Assembly (NCBI RefSeq): GCF_964340395.1
Contig: NC_135565.1
Coordinates: 9,662,742 to 9,726,741, forward strand
Source of the DNA: Glandiceps talaboti
Lineage: Eukaryota; Hemichordata; Enteropneusta; Spengelidae
Length of the DNA stretch: 64,000 bases
Reading direction: 5' to 3'
Positions within the stretch are counted from its first letter, which is position 1; each line of letters starts with the position of its first letter. The translations under genes were made by a program, and so were the position numbers. Of the stretch, positions 47,110 to 59,021 are shown one piece after another. The notes under the pieces are model-generated. The model was given only the letters and a program-made list of their open reading frames with translations. It did not search any database and was not told where the DNA came from.

Positions 47110-47293
47110 GTTTCACTGGTTCAGAAACCTGAGTTTACTCAAAATTTAATATATGTTATAGAAATACTTTAAAACGTTAAAACGGTGAAAAAGGGGGTTG
47201 TTGTTTCACTGGTCTAGTTTTTGAGTAAACTCAAAATTTAATATAGATTAGACCGTTTTAGCTTTAAAAAAACAGCGAAAAAGGGGGTTGTCG
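47110..47293. repeat. Two 93-bp direct repeats beside the Polinton
   Basis: Units start at 47110 and 47203 with gtttcactggt and end with gaaaaagggggttgt. They share actcaaaatttaatata. Within each, gagtttactc or gagtaaactc is a small palindrome. They may be subterminal repeats of the Polinton; no matching inverted copy was found at the left end. Confidence 0.65.
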
Positions 47294-47299
47294 AAAAAG

Positions 47300-48065
47300 T
47301 AGTCTTGTACCGCTAACTTCTATACTACTCAAATGTATTGTTGGTGTTAATTAGTACAATTAAGTAGACACGTTACCAGATAAAAAAATACGAAAGTCTG
47401 GAAGCAGTCAAAGCTCACTCTCAAAGCAGGAGCTGTCAACAATCAGGCATCAATGTGCTACAGTCACACATTTGGTGAAACGATAATCAAATCACGTCAG
47501 TGTCTCTGTTTTGCATCTTTTTGGAATGAAGTTCAAAAAAAAGGTTACAGCTACCCATTTGCCAAGTCGCCAAATGGGAATAGAATAGAAACTCGAGTTG
47601 GCTACAAAACAATGGATTTGATGAAACTGTTGGTGACAAGTTTTCACTGAGATGAATTTACGTGAGATGACTGAAATACTCACAATATTCATAGTAACAG
47701 TAGTAACATCATATGAAAATGATGTCACAAGGCTGACTTACGTCTCAAAATAAATACATTCATGCAGTTTTAATTTCGTGTTCATGATCAAGCGCGAAAA
47801 TGGTTCGAAACTCAAAATGCGTGAATAATTTCATGGTTCACAGTATCACTATTCTATTACTGTTTTCAGTCACAAGCTAAGATGTAAGCGAAATGACAAA
47901 TGGTAACAGTTGGACATTGGTATTCGATGATTGAGTCATCATTCACTTGAGTATAGGAGAAACAAAATTGATTAACTATGTGGCCATTGAATGCAAGGTA
48001 TTGTCCAATCAGAAATTAGGACTCCTTAGGATGTGTTAAAGTGTTTCAAAAATTATGTCATGTGC
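47300..48065. other. Non-coding stretch
   Basis: No supported gene or repeat. Confidence 0.4.
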
Positions 48066-48069
48066 ACAA

Positions 48070-48182
48070 GAAATTATCTTGTGAGCACCACTTATAGTAT
48101 GTTGTGCTCACAAGATAGTATGTTGTGCTCACAAGATAGTAAGTCTTGCTCACAAGATATTATGTCGTGCTCACGAGATTAT
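48070..48182. repeat. Minisatellite of about 22-bp units
   Basis: About five units of the type tgctcacaagatagtatgt, with substitutions. Confidence 0.85.
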
Positions 48183-48329
48183 TTTTTTATTTTTCATTTT
48201 ACAAAATGTCCCTTACTGGCTTTCATACTGTATCTTAAAAATGTATTTCATATAACTTGGTATATACATAAACCATAACAAGGCACAGTTGTTTTGATTT
48301 AATGGCATTTCTTTATGTTGCTTTTAACT

Positions 48330-49040
48330 GTGCTGTGTAATTTGCATAAATGATGGGTTTTTTTTAATAATTAGGCAATATCTTTAGAATGAAAGCATTA
48401 AATGTAGGATAATTAAGTACAGTCATTGATGGTAAAGAAGTACATTTGTCATTGAAAGGCTGTTGATTTACTTTATAATAATAGTAATTGTTAATTGTCA
48501 CAATTTTTCAATAATTAGGTAATATTTTAACTGTGTAAACTTCAAATGTCATATAGTTTGTATAATAGTTATAGCTCAGAATATTGCATTCCAACAATGT
48601 GTGTAGGACCTAGTCTAGTTCCTATACAGTATCATTACGATTTATTCCTTCACTCACAATATAGTCATACCTATTGCTCTACAAGTCCTGAGATGTAATT
48701 TAAAATTCATCCACAGCCACCCAAATGGTCATTAACATAACATGTCTTTGGTAATGAATCACAAAATTCTAACCAACAACACAGTCCCTCATAAAGTTAG
48801 TGTTTATTGGGACAGTTACGTGTATGCAATGTCCAAATATGGTATATTTGTCAGCTCAGGATGCTAGTTATACACTATTTATATCACTATAGCAGTTGGG
48901 TTCACTGATTGGATGAACAACTTTCTGTGCTGATCGCGTGAGTTTGACCAGATTATGGTTAGACCATCCAGACTATGAACGACCAACAATCTATAGTTTT
49001 GCCCTTACCGGAGGCATTCAGTTTAAATATGGTTTGTTTA
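48330..49040 (-). mobile_element. Pearl/HINE-like element, family A, inverted
   Basis: Diverged core units in reverse (attaggcaatatctttagaat), ending with the complement of the left-end signature (ccggaggcattcagtttaaa, about 49010-49030). The microsatellite end is missing. Confidence 0.55.
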
Positions 49041-49262
49041 TGCTCTGTATTGATGAGTCTTGTCCATTGAGAGAGAAATTTTCTGGCGAAGTTAAATGCG
49101 AATGACGTGACATTTAACGTCTCTTATCAGAAGTGATATTTCACGCTAATTGTCATCAATAACGACTGATATGGGCATAGGTATATGATAAAGAACTGAT
49201 AACCCATGTTCTATCACAATATAACCAGCTACAAATAAATGATTTCTTATTCATTTCTTCAG

Positions 49263-49374
49263 ATTAACGTCATGAGTGACGGCAAAGCTAAGACCAAAAA
49301 AATGTCGAGGAAAGGGAAAAAAAAGACAAAGCAAAAACCGATGAACAGTGAGCCAACACTGAATGATGAAAAAG
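49263..49374 (+). CDS. Host exon 2: Lys-rich leader
   Basis: The acceptor tttcttcag (AG 49261-49262) is preceded by a clear pyrimidine tract, and the donor is aaag|gtaatt (GT 49375). In the frame that fits all later exons it starts at phase 0, contains ATG at 49272, and ends at phase 1. The peptide is short and very basic (KTKKMSRKGKKKTKQK), a possible nuclear-localisation or nucleic-acid-binding leader. The ATG just after the acceptor makes it a candidate first coding exon of a gene independent of exon 1. A direct join from exon 1 (phase 1) would hit an immediate stop. Confidence 0.65.
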
Positions 49375-50859
49375 GTAATTATGTGTTTTATTCGATACAT
49401 TTTAAGTGCTGTTTAAGTGCTTTTTTCTCGTATTCCTATTTGGTAATTTTCAATAGCTATTCAATCTCAAATTCCACAAATGTACATGTTATTCATAAAG
49501 GTCAAACACTATTGTTCAGTGTTATTTTATAATATGTATTTTTTAATGGAAAAACAGTTTTCAGGGACATTTGCACAATATCACATATGACATTAAAATG
49601 TCAACAATTTGTAATAAAAATAGTATTAGCTGTGCAACACACGCCGTTAGCCAGCCAGGGGGAGGGAGTGGGGTGGATTTGTCCATCGGGCCGACAAAGA
49701 GTCACTGACCAGTCGCCCCCCCCCCCCCCATGTGTAAACCGAAAACAGGCTGATCCCCACCCAATCATTTCATTCTAAAACATGATGACCCCCCCCCCCC
49801 CCCCCCATATATCATATTCATATAACGGGTATTTTTTATCATGACTCAGTGTGGACTGCTTGACCATCTTCAAAATACTTTATAAATTCCCAGGATAGCA
49901 CTATCATATAATTATTGATTACATAGGTTAATATATTCCAAAAGGAGTTTAAAAGCATCTTGACAGTGACAGGTAGGGGGAAGAGCTTGAGGCTGGGATA
50001 TGTCCATTTCTTGTGGGGGGTCTGAAGGCATTTTACTCTGAAAAATCAATTTTAAGACTATTCAGACACTTTCAGACAATAATTTCCAAGCTTTACAAGA
50101 CATCACCAACATGTAAAAAGCAACTACATAGGGTTGAAATATTTTTTGAAATAAAGTTACAGTAAGAGGTAGGGGGAAGAGCTTGAGGCTGAGATATATC
50201 CATCTCTTGTCGGGAGGGGGTCCCAAGGGGGGTCTCCCCTAGAAGCTCTGGAGGTTGTTTACTCTGAAAATTCAATTGTGAGACTATTCCGACACTTTCA
50301 GACAATAATATCCAAGCTTGACAGCACCAACATGTAAAGGGCAACTACATAGGGTTGAAATAATCTAGCCATCATTGGTTGAATATATAATTTCTGGCCA
50401 TCATTGGTTGAATATATAATTAGATACATTTAAATGGCGAAATCAGATCACATAATGAATCCGTAATTGTTTTTGTCCATACCTTTTGTGATTCGTGAGT
50501 GATCTAGATACACTTGACAAACATATGTAAATGTGATCTGCTGTCTCACTACATCAGGATCTATTCACATTTACACTAATGTATTGTACACATTATGACT
50601 GTGGCAAGGCATGGCTTATTAAGCTCAACTGAATACTAGGAGTAGAGGAGAGAATGAATGAAATTTCTTTTTTTTTAAATCAAAATATCAGTTAGGATAG
50701 CGGAATATTATAGTAGTGTCAGTAATTCAAGTCTACGGATAGGCTATGTTAAGTTTAATAAGAACAAACGACTTGTTTTCTTTCCCTTTTTCATGGCTTT
50801 CTTATCTGTAATGCAAGATGCAAGATGCAATAGTCAATAAATAAATTTTCTTCTTACAG
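49375..50859. other. Intron between exons 2 and 3
   Basis: Contains poly-C tracts (49717-49729, 49790-49806) and a tandem duplication of about 195 bp at 49965-50360. The duplicated unit holds gtagggggaagagcttgagg, the cactttcagacaataat stretch and caactacatagggttgaaat. A small duplication (ccatcattggttgaatatat) is at 50373-50425. No coding sequence. Confidence 0.65.
49965..50360. repeat. Tandem duplication, period about 195 bp
   Basis: Unit 1 begins near 49965 and unit 2 near 50159, with the shared segments listed for the intron. Unit 2 has an extra GC-rich insertion (tcgggagggggtcccaagg). Confidence 0.8.
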
Positions 50860-51240
50860 TTCTCGAAAATAGAGCAGTGCTCATCATATTTGTGACAGTC
50901 AAACAAAAGAAGTTTGAATTACATTCTGACATAATGGAAGCACTGAAGGGCAAACCTAACATAATTAGTTTGCTTAAGGAGTACGTATCTGAGAATGATC
51001 TAGAAGATATGGTAAATATAAAAGATGGGGAAACGAATGATTGCTTCAAAATATCCTTAAAATGTCGTTCTGTTGATGAGGTTGAACGTCTATGGGCAGG
51101 TATGGAAAACGGGGAGTTAAATAAGCTGGCCGAGAAACATCTTCTTACCAGCAGCATCACTTCTTCAGATACAACAAAACTTGAAATGGAAATAAAGATA
51201 TGGAACTATCGTACATGTCGTCGACATCTCACGACATCAG
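50860..51240 (+). CDS. Host exon 3: TRADD-N-like domain
   Basis: The acceptor ttcttacag (AG 50858-50859) and donor cag|gtaaag (GT 51241) bound a 381-bp phase 1-1 exon of about 126 residues. The domain is alpha/beta: strand RAVLIIFVTV, helices KPNIISLLKEYVSENDLEDM, strand CFKISLKCRS, helix DEVERLWAGMENGELNKLAEKHL, strand LEMEIKIW and a last helix YRTCRRHL. The pattern of a strand with KCRS, an E-x2-LW helix, G-x-L, and a final Y-x2-CRR-x-L resembles the TRADD-N domains found in invertebrate apoptosis/immunity proteins. The exon is symmetric, so it could be shuffled as a unit. I am confident it is a coding exon and less sure of the family name. Confidence 0.7.
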
Positions 51241-51778
51241 GTAAAGTAACGGTTTCTTAATATATGTGATTTTCTTTCTACTAATACATAGAGAATAAAA
51301 ACCAAACGGACAGTACATATCAACTAATAATGCCACACAAACATGAGTTGATATGAACATAATGCAATAAATGGGTGAATTGTTTGATGCCAGCTAACCA
51401 GACATAGTGGTTGATAATGATGAAGTTGAGGTAAACCAAGTGATACATTGTCTTCAAAATTATTGAATTAATGACCAAGTCGTTTAGTAAATATTTACAA
51501 ATGCACAATTTATAAAATGTTGATATTAGTAGAAAGCACCATCATGGTTGATTTAAGAAATCGTTTCAAAACAAAATGTTTACAGCAAAGCATTGGTGTA
51601 CATTGCAATTGAACATCAACATTCTAGCGAAGGGTTCGAGCTAGTGTGCTTTAAATTAATAACTTCAGTCATGCACGTTGTTTAGACACGAGTAGTTTTG
51701 CAAGGAAAGATCTAAAAAAGAATGATTTTAAAACATTCTGATGCACTCACTAAGATGTCCATATATCTACGTTGGCAG
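51241..51778. other. Intron between exons 3 and 4
   Basis: No feature seen other than splice sites. Confidence 0.6.
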
Positions 51779-51868
51779 GGAGCGATAGAGCAGAAACACA
51801 AGGAGAACAACGTACTAACGAAGAAGAAATAGCAAGTACAAAAGACTTTGGAAGTAATGATTCTTTAG
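51779..51868 (+). CDS. Host exon 4: polar linker
   Basis: The acceptor ttggcag (AG 51777-51778) and donor ttag|gtgagt (GT 51869) bound a 90-bp phase 1-1 exon. It encodes a polar, disordered-looking stretch with GEQRTNEEEIASTKDFGSND. No domain. It continues exon 3 without a phase break. Confidence 0.72.
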
Positions 51869-52266
51869 GTGAGTCCAGATGATAATCCAGACAGAAATTA
51901 GTTGCAAGATTCCCGAGTAAAAAGTTTGATAAGCTATTTCGTCATCAATTTTGAGAGTGTAGTTACTTATGAAAATTCTGCTAGATATACAGCATGTTCA
52001 GCACATCTCACATAAACTATCACCGATGACTAGCATTTATTATATTGAATTTGTTAAAATGGCTGTACAACCGTGGTACTCATTATGTGGAATAACTACC
52101 CATTTACCACGTGTTGTACTTATAATGAAAATATATGTCTCTACAAAATTATATGTGTGTGTGTATATATGCTCTAGTGACATACCATCTCATACATGCT
52201 TTCGTACTTTATACATTTATATCATTACATTTCTATCTTACATTTGCTTGTCTATTTATCTCCCAG
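51869..52266. other. Intron between exons 4 and 5
   Basis: No feature beyond splice sites; a pyrimidine-rich tract precedes the acceptor (ttatctcccag). Confidence 0.6.
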
Positions 52267-52355
52267 AATCAACTGACAGCAATGGAGATAGTGATTTAAG
52301 AAGTGAATCTAGTGGATCTGCCGAATCATCTTCTGAATACAACACAACAGAAAGG
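52267..52355 (+). CDS. Host exon 5: Ser/Glu-rich linker
   Basis: The acceptor tcccag (AG 52265-52266) and donor aagg|gtgagg (GT 52356) bound 89 bp, phase 1 in and phase 0 out. It encodes a Ser-rich acidic linker (DSDLRSESSGSAESSSEYN), a likely phosphorylation-prone disordered region. Confidence 0.7.
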
Positions 52356-53520
52356 GTGAGGTTATAATTGGTACTGATTAAAGTCATCCCTTTGTAAATT
52401 GACAAATAATGTTTCTGTAATCAGAATATAATTAATGGATTTCAATTCATATTTAGGCTTGACATTTAAACACTTTTTATACAAATTTAAAAGTTCTTTA
52501 AAAAACTTGGTGTACTTCTCTAAGGATTGATAGTTTGATGTTATAAGTCTTGTTACAACACTTTAGAAAAGACGGTTCAAATACTTTAGATATTGTACAA
52601 ACCATTAAAAATGTCATCCTGCAATTAAATGTTATAATTCGGAAATATTATTTGGGCCTCAAGAATTAAAAACCTCCTTTTACTAATTATTTTTCTGCTC
52701 AATAAAAAGAAAGTTTTGTTATAGAAATTATCACTTTTGCTTTGATATTTGAACAAAAAAGAAAAGTTTTATCCTATGAAAGAAAAGTTTCATCCTTGTA
52801 TTAGATATTTTGCTCGAAAAAATCAATTATTTATTCCACAAATGTATTGTTCCTGTGTCACTTGTGGGCCACCGTAGATAACATCGTCGTCTAAGTACTG
52901 TACCTTTATGTTTGCGTGTTTCCAATGTTTGAGTGAATTCACTCAGTGCTTTCGTGTGCCTCGGAAAAACCTATGCTATTGTGTCAGATGATGTAACGAG
53001 CGTTTACAAAAGAACAAACAACAGTAGAAATAACAGCCAAAAAGAAATCGCGACGTCTACACTACATCGGATTTAATCAGATGGAGTACATACCAACATG
53101 CTACACTAGATATACATCTAGGAATTACATTTCCATATTCACCTAGTTCCGTTATTGGCGTTTAGACTGTATATACTTGTCAGTTGTTTTCATTCCAATG
53201 TTTTCAAGAGTTCTCGGTGTTCTCCCTTAAAGCCTGAAAACGAACCCCAGGTGACCTTATGTAGCTCGTCACCTGTAGACAGCCAAACTTTTGCAGTACC
53301 ACAATCTCAATTTGTCAGCTACCATCTCTGAAGTAATCGGTTCATCAATTTGCCAATAGTTCATTAACGGCGTTTCATTATTTTCATTTAAACAAAAGCT
53401 CGACCACCATCCAGGACCAACGATCAGTTCACTAGCATTTCTTACCATTTGTGTGTTCTCAAATGAATAGACAGGTGCTTAGATGGACAATGGGAGAACA
53501 TGTTGCGGTTGCATAAACGC
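52356..53520. other. Intron sequence between exons 5 and 6, left part
   Basis: No supported gene or repeat before the HINE-like element. Confidence 0.5.
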
Positions 53521-53599
53521 CCACTGTTGGGTGTGGTTTTATCAACTTCTTTTGCCGCGACAACTTTTAGTGAGGATGCTGTCACAGTTTCGTAGAGAA

Positions 53600-54722
53600 A
53601 ATACCGCCAATGGCATTGTAGCGCAACTGTACAGTTTTTTTTTTTAAATGCTTACCCACACGCTTATCCATGGTAGGTACAGGTGCTCATTTGCTGAATG
53701 ATTATCGAGTTGCCCATCCAACCCTGTTGTTATCTTTGCAATTACGTGATAATTTGTCTGTTGCTATGGGTGCGGTCATGTTGATAGGCACATTTTTGCA
53801 TACAATTTTTGAATGTTCGTTCCATTGTATATTAATCCCTGTTGTTATCTTTGCAATATATGTGATCATCTGGCTGTGGGCGTGGTCTTGTTGCTAGGCA
53901 TATTTGTATACACTTTTTTGAATGTTTGTTCACTTGTCTAAGAATCCCTGTTGTCTTTGTAAAAAACATCAACGTTTGCCTGTTGCTATGGGCGTGGTCA
54001 TGGTTGCTAGTGATATTTGCATACAATTTTTGGATGTTTACTCACTTGCGTACCAGATGCTGTTGTAATTTTAGCAAAATATACTACCGTTTGGTTATTG
54101 CTAAGAGCGTGGTCTTGGTTGCTAGGGTCAATTGTGTCAATATGTTTTGAAACAAATCTGCAGAATACCACTTCTAGAAACATCTCACCACGTTTCAGTC
54201 TCATTGACCATGTACGTTTTTAGATTTTTGACCAAAATTAACATTTTTCACCTAATTTGCATATCACTGCGGAAATCATTACATGCTTAATATATCTTCA
54301 TCTATACATCCCCAGTTGTGCATCTCCATTTATTTTAAGCCGAATCTGCTCAGTAGTTTTGGAATTAAAAATGTTTGACCAAAAAGACATTTTTAGCACT
54401 AATTTGCATACCACTGATGGGATCATCATGTGAACAATTCTTAATCTAAACACCCTTAAGAATGTTCCCACTAAATTTCACACCGATCTGCCCAGTAATT
54501 TTGGTGTTTAAGTTTTTTGACCAAAACACATTTTCAGACCCAAATCGCACACCCGGCGGTGGATCATTATGATTTGAACAATTTCCCAACTAGACTCCCA
54601 AGGTAATACACCCACCAAATAACATGGCAATCGGTCCAGTGGTTTTTAAGTTGTTTACACACACACGCACACACACACTTTACCATGCCTGTAGAACTAC
54701 CAATCAGTTCAGTTGTGCTAAA
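53600..54722 (+). mobile_element. Pearl/HINE-like element, family B, fullest copy
   Basis: The left flank (about 53600-53690) resembles 13770-13850. It is followed by about four core units with gttgctatgggcgtggtcat-type sequence (period about 120 bp, to 54135), then about three diverged units marked by cactaatttgcat and ttgaccaaaa (54230-54620). A CA-rich microsatellite (54655-54680) and the right end (tttaccatgcctgtagaact, ttcagttgtgct) follow. It is non-coding. The right end is shared with 57486-57640 (+) and 38845-39205 (-). Confidence 0.6.
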
Positions 54723-54764
54723 AAAGAAAAAAATTATTCGTGTGTTCTCTTACATATTGTGCAG

Positions 54765-55007
54765 CACAGCGATGGAGAGGTGACTACATCATCTGCCAAA
54801 GATTCAAACGACCATGCCATTAGCGAACAAGATGTTTGCAATATGGATGAAGTCACAGTACTGAAAACACAAGTAACTGATTTGAAGGCGGAGTTAAAGG
54901 GTGCGATGGACTGCAACAGACATTTAGTTGAAGAGAAAGACAGACAAAGCACTTTAATGTCAAATCAATTGATGGAAAAAAATGAAGAAATACAACGTTA
55001 TAAAGGC
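54765..55007 (+). CDS. Host exon 6: coiled coil
   Basis: The acceptor attgtgcag (AG 54763-54764) gives a phase 0 start that continues exon 5. After an acidic lead (HAISEQDVCNMDE) a coiled coil runs from VTVLKTQVTDLKAELKG through HLVEEKDRQSTLM to MEKNEEIQRYK, with hydrophobic residues at heptad spacing. No GT donor fits. The best end is a GC donor, aaag|gcatga, leaving phase 1, which exon 7 needs. Coiled coil suggests self-association. A SINE inserted just 4 bp after the GC donor region (see 55012-55534). Confidence 0.65.
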
Positions 55008-55011
55008 ATGA

Positions 55012-55975
<964 letters not shown>

Positions 55976-56760
55976 TTTGGGTATATTTAAGCATGAATGC
56001 TTCAAATTTCATATAATGTAGTACATGCATTCATCTGTTTTACTGAATTAGTGTATTTGAGAATACAAGCCTCATATTCCATACTGATTTGGTGTACACA
56101 TTGATTATAACAATTGCAGTTGTCCTATAAAGCTAGATTACCCATTTGCATAGTTATTGTTTTTCGGTAGGCAATATAATATCTTATATACACCCCCACC
56201 CCCCACCCCTTGCCCTAAACGAACGTGCACAAGTGCAACTTTGACATGTTGATATATGATATAAACCATGATGAAAATTGTAGCGGTCATACCACTGCGA
56301 TCGATGCAATGTAAAAACATGATAGTAAACGCATTCAAATACTACCGGAAACCCAGCACTGTGTATTATATTGGAAGTAAATTTTAATCAACTTATTAAC
56401 AGTGTTATATACAAAGGCTGTTATCATTGAAGGTGAAATTCGGTTACAAGTGCGAAAATGAAGTTTAGCAATCGCATGGATACCACACACACTCTCCTAA
56501 ACGAAAAAAAAAGTTTATTGAGCTTGAATTGTGTGACATTGTTTTATGATCGCCACTAAATTGTGTTATTCGTCATATTTTCGTTTTTATATTCTTCTTT
56601 TTGTAAATTTTTTTATCCAATTTGCTCTTCTTTTAATGAGTGTCTGAAATTGAATAACAATAAATAAATATTAGATAAATGAATAAATAAATAAATAAAT
56701 GATACTTTATGAACGTGATTAGCCTGAATTCGTCATTTCTTTTATTTTTTCTCGTATTAG
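55976..56760. other. Intron sequence between exons 6 and 7
   Basis: The left part (55976-56150) resembles diverged family A HINE core units. A short AAAT array is at 56660-56700. No coding sequence. Confidence 0.45.
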
Positions 56761-56819
56761 ATAAGCTGAGACAAGGCAAAAGTGACTGTTGTGATTCAAG
56801 AAGTGATGTTTTACATCAA
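56761..56819 (+). CDS. Host exon 7: short polar exon
   Basis: The acceptor ctcgtattag (AG 56759-56760) and donor atcaa|gtgagt (GT 56820) bound 59 bp, phase 1 in and phase 0 out. It encodes about 20 residues (DKLRQGKSDCCDSRSDVLHQ). It fits exon 6 only if the GC donor is used. Confidence 0.6.
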
Positions 56820-57521
56820 GTGAGTATATAAAATTTAGCGATCGTCAATGTGGTACACGTAATTTCTATTCATCCTCTTAAAGTAGATTATGTTGGTGTT
56901 AACGGATAATATTAAAACAAAAAATTAAAAAAAATGTTTGCTTCCGATAAGATGACTTCAGAAAATAGGGTAGGTAGGAGTTATACTTTATTCCATTTTA
57001 TTTAATTTATTTAACCTATTTAGCTTATTTATTTGTTAGTAAACTATACTGTTTAAATTCAACTTAGTCTTAAAAGACACGGAGTGTGATTTTAGCGAAA
57101 AATTGTTCAAAGTAAATTATCACCATTTTACCATTTTACCTTCAATGTGAAATAAGATTGACATTTATATGGTAATGTAACAAAATGACGATATCATTTG
57201 CCGACAATTTACACCTAATTTGTTCTATTGTTCACCACCTCACGGACAGTCTTTGAAGTTCGACAGTATTACAGCTGAAGACTCAATAACCTCAAAGAAT
57301 CATAAAAGATTCCCTTGAATGAACTATGTTGATATATAATGGGGGCAAAATGACCAGGGGCAACGGGTGGGGGGGGGCGAAAGGTCGGGGAGCAACGGTC
57401 CGGGGGCGACGGGCCGAGAACCGTTATTTACAATTTGGCAATTCACTTTCACCGGAATTCATTGGTGTTATAGTCGCGTTCGCAAAGACAGACCCACGGA
57501 CAGACAGACAGACAGACAGGC

Positions 57522-57566
<45 letters not shown>

Positions 57567-58144
57567 CTTTGCCATGCCTATAGCACTACATAACTAAACC
57601 TTATCAGTTCAGTTGTGCTTTTAAAAAAAGACAGACAGGCAGGCAGACTGACAGAAAGACAAAGCATTATTTTCCCTTACGCAACAGGGGAATGGTCTCT
57701 TAACCATGTATTTCATTTCGAAACAACCGTCACAGAATGGGGACAATTGGTGCAAACGTGACCTAAAATTGTGTTTCTGACATTGAATAAACGTGGCATA
57801 AATATATATTAAATATATTGTAAACGATTATCGCTATAACGTTTGACGTTGCCTCTAGTCATGTACTGTATTCACTCCTGAGTCTTTATAAGGTTTTGTC
57901 CGTTAGTCATACACACATTTGAATTTCCCATTGTTTGTAACCCCAAAGTAATTCTTTATCTAACACTGTTTCATTGAAGGAAAATAAAGTATCAATCTGT
58001 AATAGTCATTCGAAAATCCGTTTCCCTCAAACAAAGTAGAAGTCGTGCAAATATGTCAAATAAACTGTGATATCAATTTTCGCTGGGCAAATTCTCATCA
58101 ATATTTTCGTCAATTAATTTCCGATCTGTGGCTCTATTTTTCAG
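56820..58144. other. Intron between exons 7 and 8
   Basis: Contains a family B HINE right end with ACAG microsatellite at 57486-57640 (gccatgcctatagcactac and ttcagttgtgct). No coding sequence. Confidence 0.6.
57486..57640 (+). mobile_element. Pearl/HINE-like element, family B, right-end fragment
   Basis: An ACAG array (57500-57565) followed by the family B right end, with a second short array of acaggcaggcag type beyond. Confidence 0.65.
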
Positions 58145-58262
58145 GGAGAAGAACGACCACCACAAGATGGTGATAACGAGTTCATGAAACCGAAAGGGGA
58201 ATATTTGGAGGAACAATCTTCATGTCTACAAAGTGTCAATCTGGATCAAATAAAAGTCAAAG
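58145..58262 (+). CDS. Host exon 8: acidic linker
   Basis: The acceptor atttttcag (AG 58143-58144) and donor aaag|gtagca (GT 58263) bound 118 bp, phase 0 in and phase 1 out. It encodes a hydrophilic stretch (RPPQDGDNEFMKPKGEYLEE, then SCLQSVNLDQIKVK). It joins exon 7 and exon 9 with no phase break. Confidence 0.72.
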
Positions 58263-58712
58263 GTAGCACTGCTTCCTTCTTGAACAATATAGCACTCAGA
58301 AAGCAACAATGATAGTAAATTCACAATATGTTTATTTAAAACTACTCATCAAGTATACTGGACAGCAATGACAGTATGATTAGTATTAAATTTAGATGTG
58401 AGAAACAGCTGTCTGAACAAGAGAAGATATTATAATCCTCATGGCCCACTGACAAGATGGCAGATGGCACACCGCAGACAATATTGCGCGTGATCTCTGC
58501 TGGTGTAGTTTTCCAGACATCAGAGACAAAAATACATGAGCTGTGTGTCGTTCACAACTATTTTCCCTAAAAAATCGACTGGATCCTTCCTATCGCGAGC
58601 TTAATATTTGACGGCGCACTATTTCGAAAGCTTTTGTACATCATATAATCCGATGGCCACACTAATGTCCCTCCTTATGAGAGGTGAACTAGAACTATTT
58701 TAGAAATTCCAT

Positions 58713-58856
<144 letters not shown>

Positions 58857-58864
58857 CAAAATAG

Positions 58865-59021
58865 ACAAACCCGAACAACAGAAATGTCATGAAGTCATGC
58901 TCTCATCTAAATATATCGAATTGGGGGAAATGATAAGAAAGGGTAGGAGTTTCACTTCGTTCCATGCTGGAAAATATAATGGGAAATGTATTGTCATACA
59001 ACAGTTTAAAGGCCCATCACG
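58865..59021 (+). CDS. Host exon 9: kinase-like N-lobe with degenerate ATP site
   Basis: The acceptor aaaatag (AG 58863-58864) and donor cacg|gtaagg (GT 59022) bound 157 bp, phase 1 in and phase 2 out. After a linker it reads ELGEMIRKGRSFTSFHAGKY then NGKCIVIQQFKGPSR. This matches the first three strands of a TKL/RIPK/MLKL-type kinase. The expected Gly-rich loop keeps only one Gly (RKGRSF) and the beta-3 lysine of the VAIK motif is Gln (IVIQQF). It is therefore probably a pseudokinase or a degenerate pseudogene. The phase 2 donor is matched exactly by exon 10. Confidence 0.7.

Larger units (their letters stand above)
39190..47300. mobile_element. Degraded Maverick/Polinton-class element
   Basis: A run of mostly plus-strand genes: an integrase of retroviral type with a C-terminal chromodomain, a small conserved ORF, a large protein with a C-terminal membrane segment, a coiled-coil/membrane protein, a capsid-like N-terminus, a packaging ATPase fragment, several small membrane or basic proteins, a Cys-rich protein and a convergent zinc-finger gene. 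This combination is that of Maverick/Polinton elements or the related adintovirus-like group. Protein-primed polymerase B and the Ad-like protease are not seen. Nearly every gene has a stop or frameshift, and one deletion joins capsid and ATPase. The left end is cut at the HINE-like fragment (about 39190). The right end is uncertain, perhaps near the 93-bp repeats at 47110-47293. The element is an old, inactive genomic copy. Confidence 0.82.

Noticed and set aside
48070-48182. CRISPR-like array
   Set aside because: Units are contiguous with no unique spacers; a eukaryotic minisatellite.
51969-52367. A single 132-codon gene
   Set aside because: Only the last 30 codons (exon 5) have splice support and fit the phase. 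The upstream part is intron with a lucky open frame.
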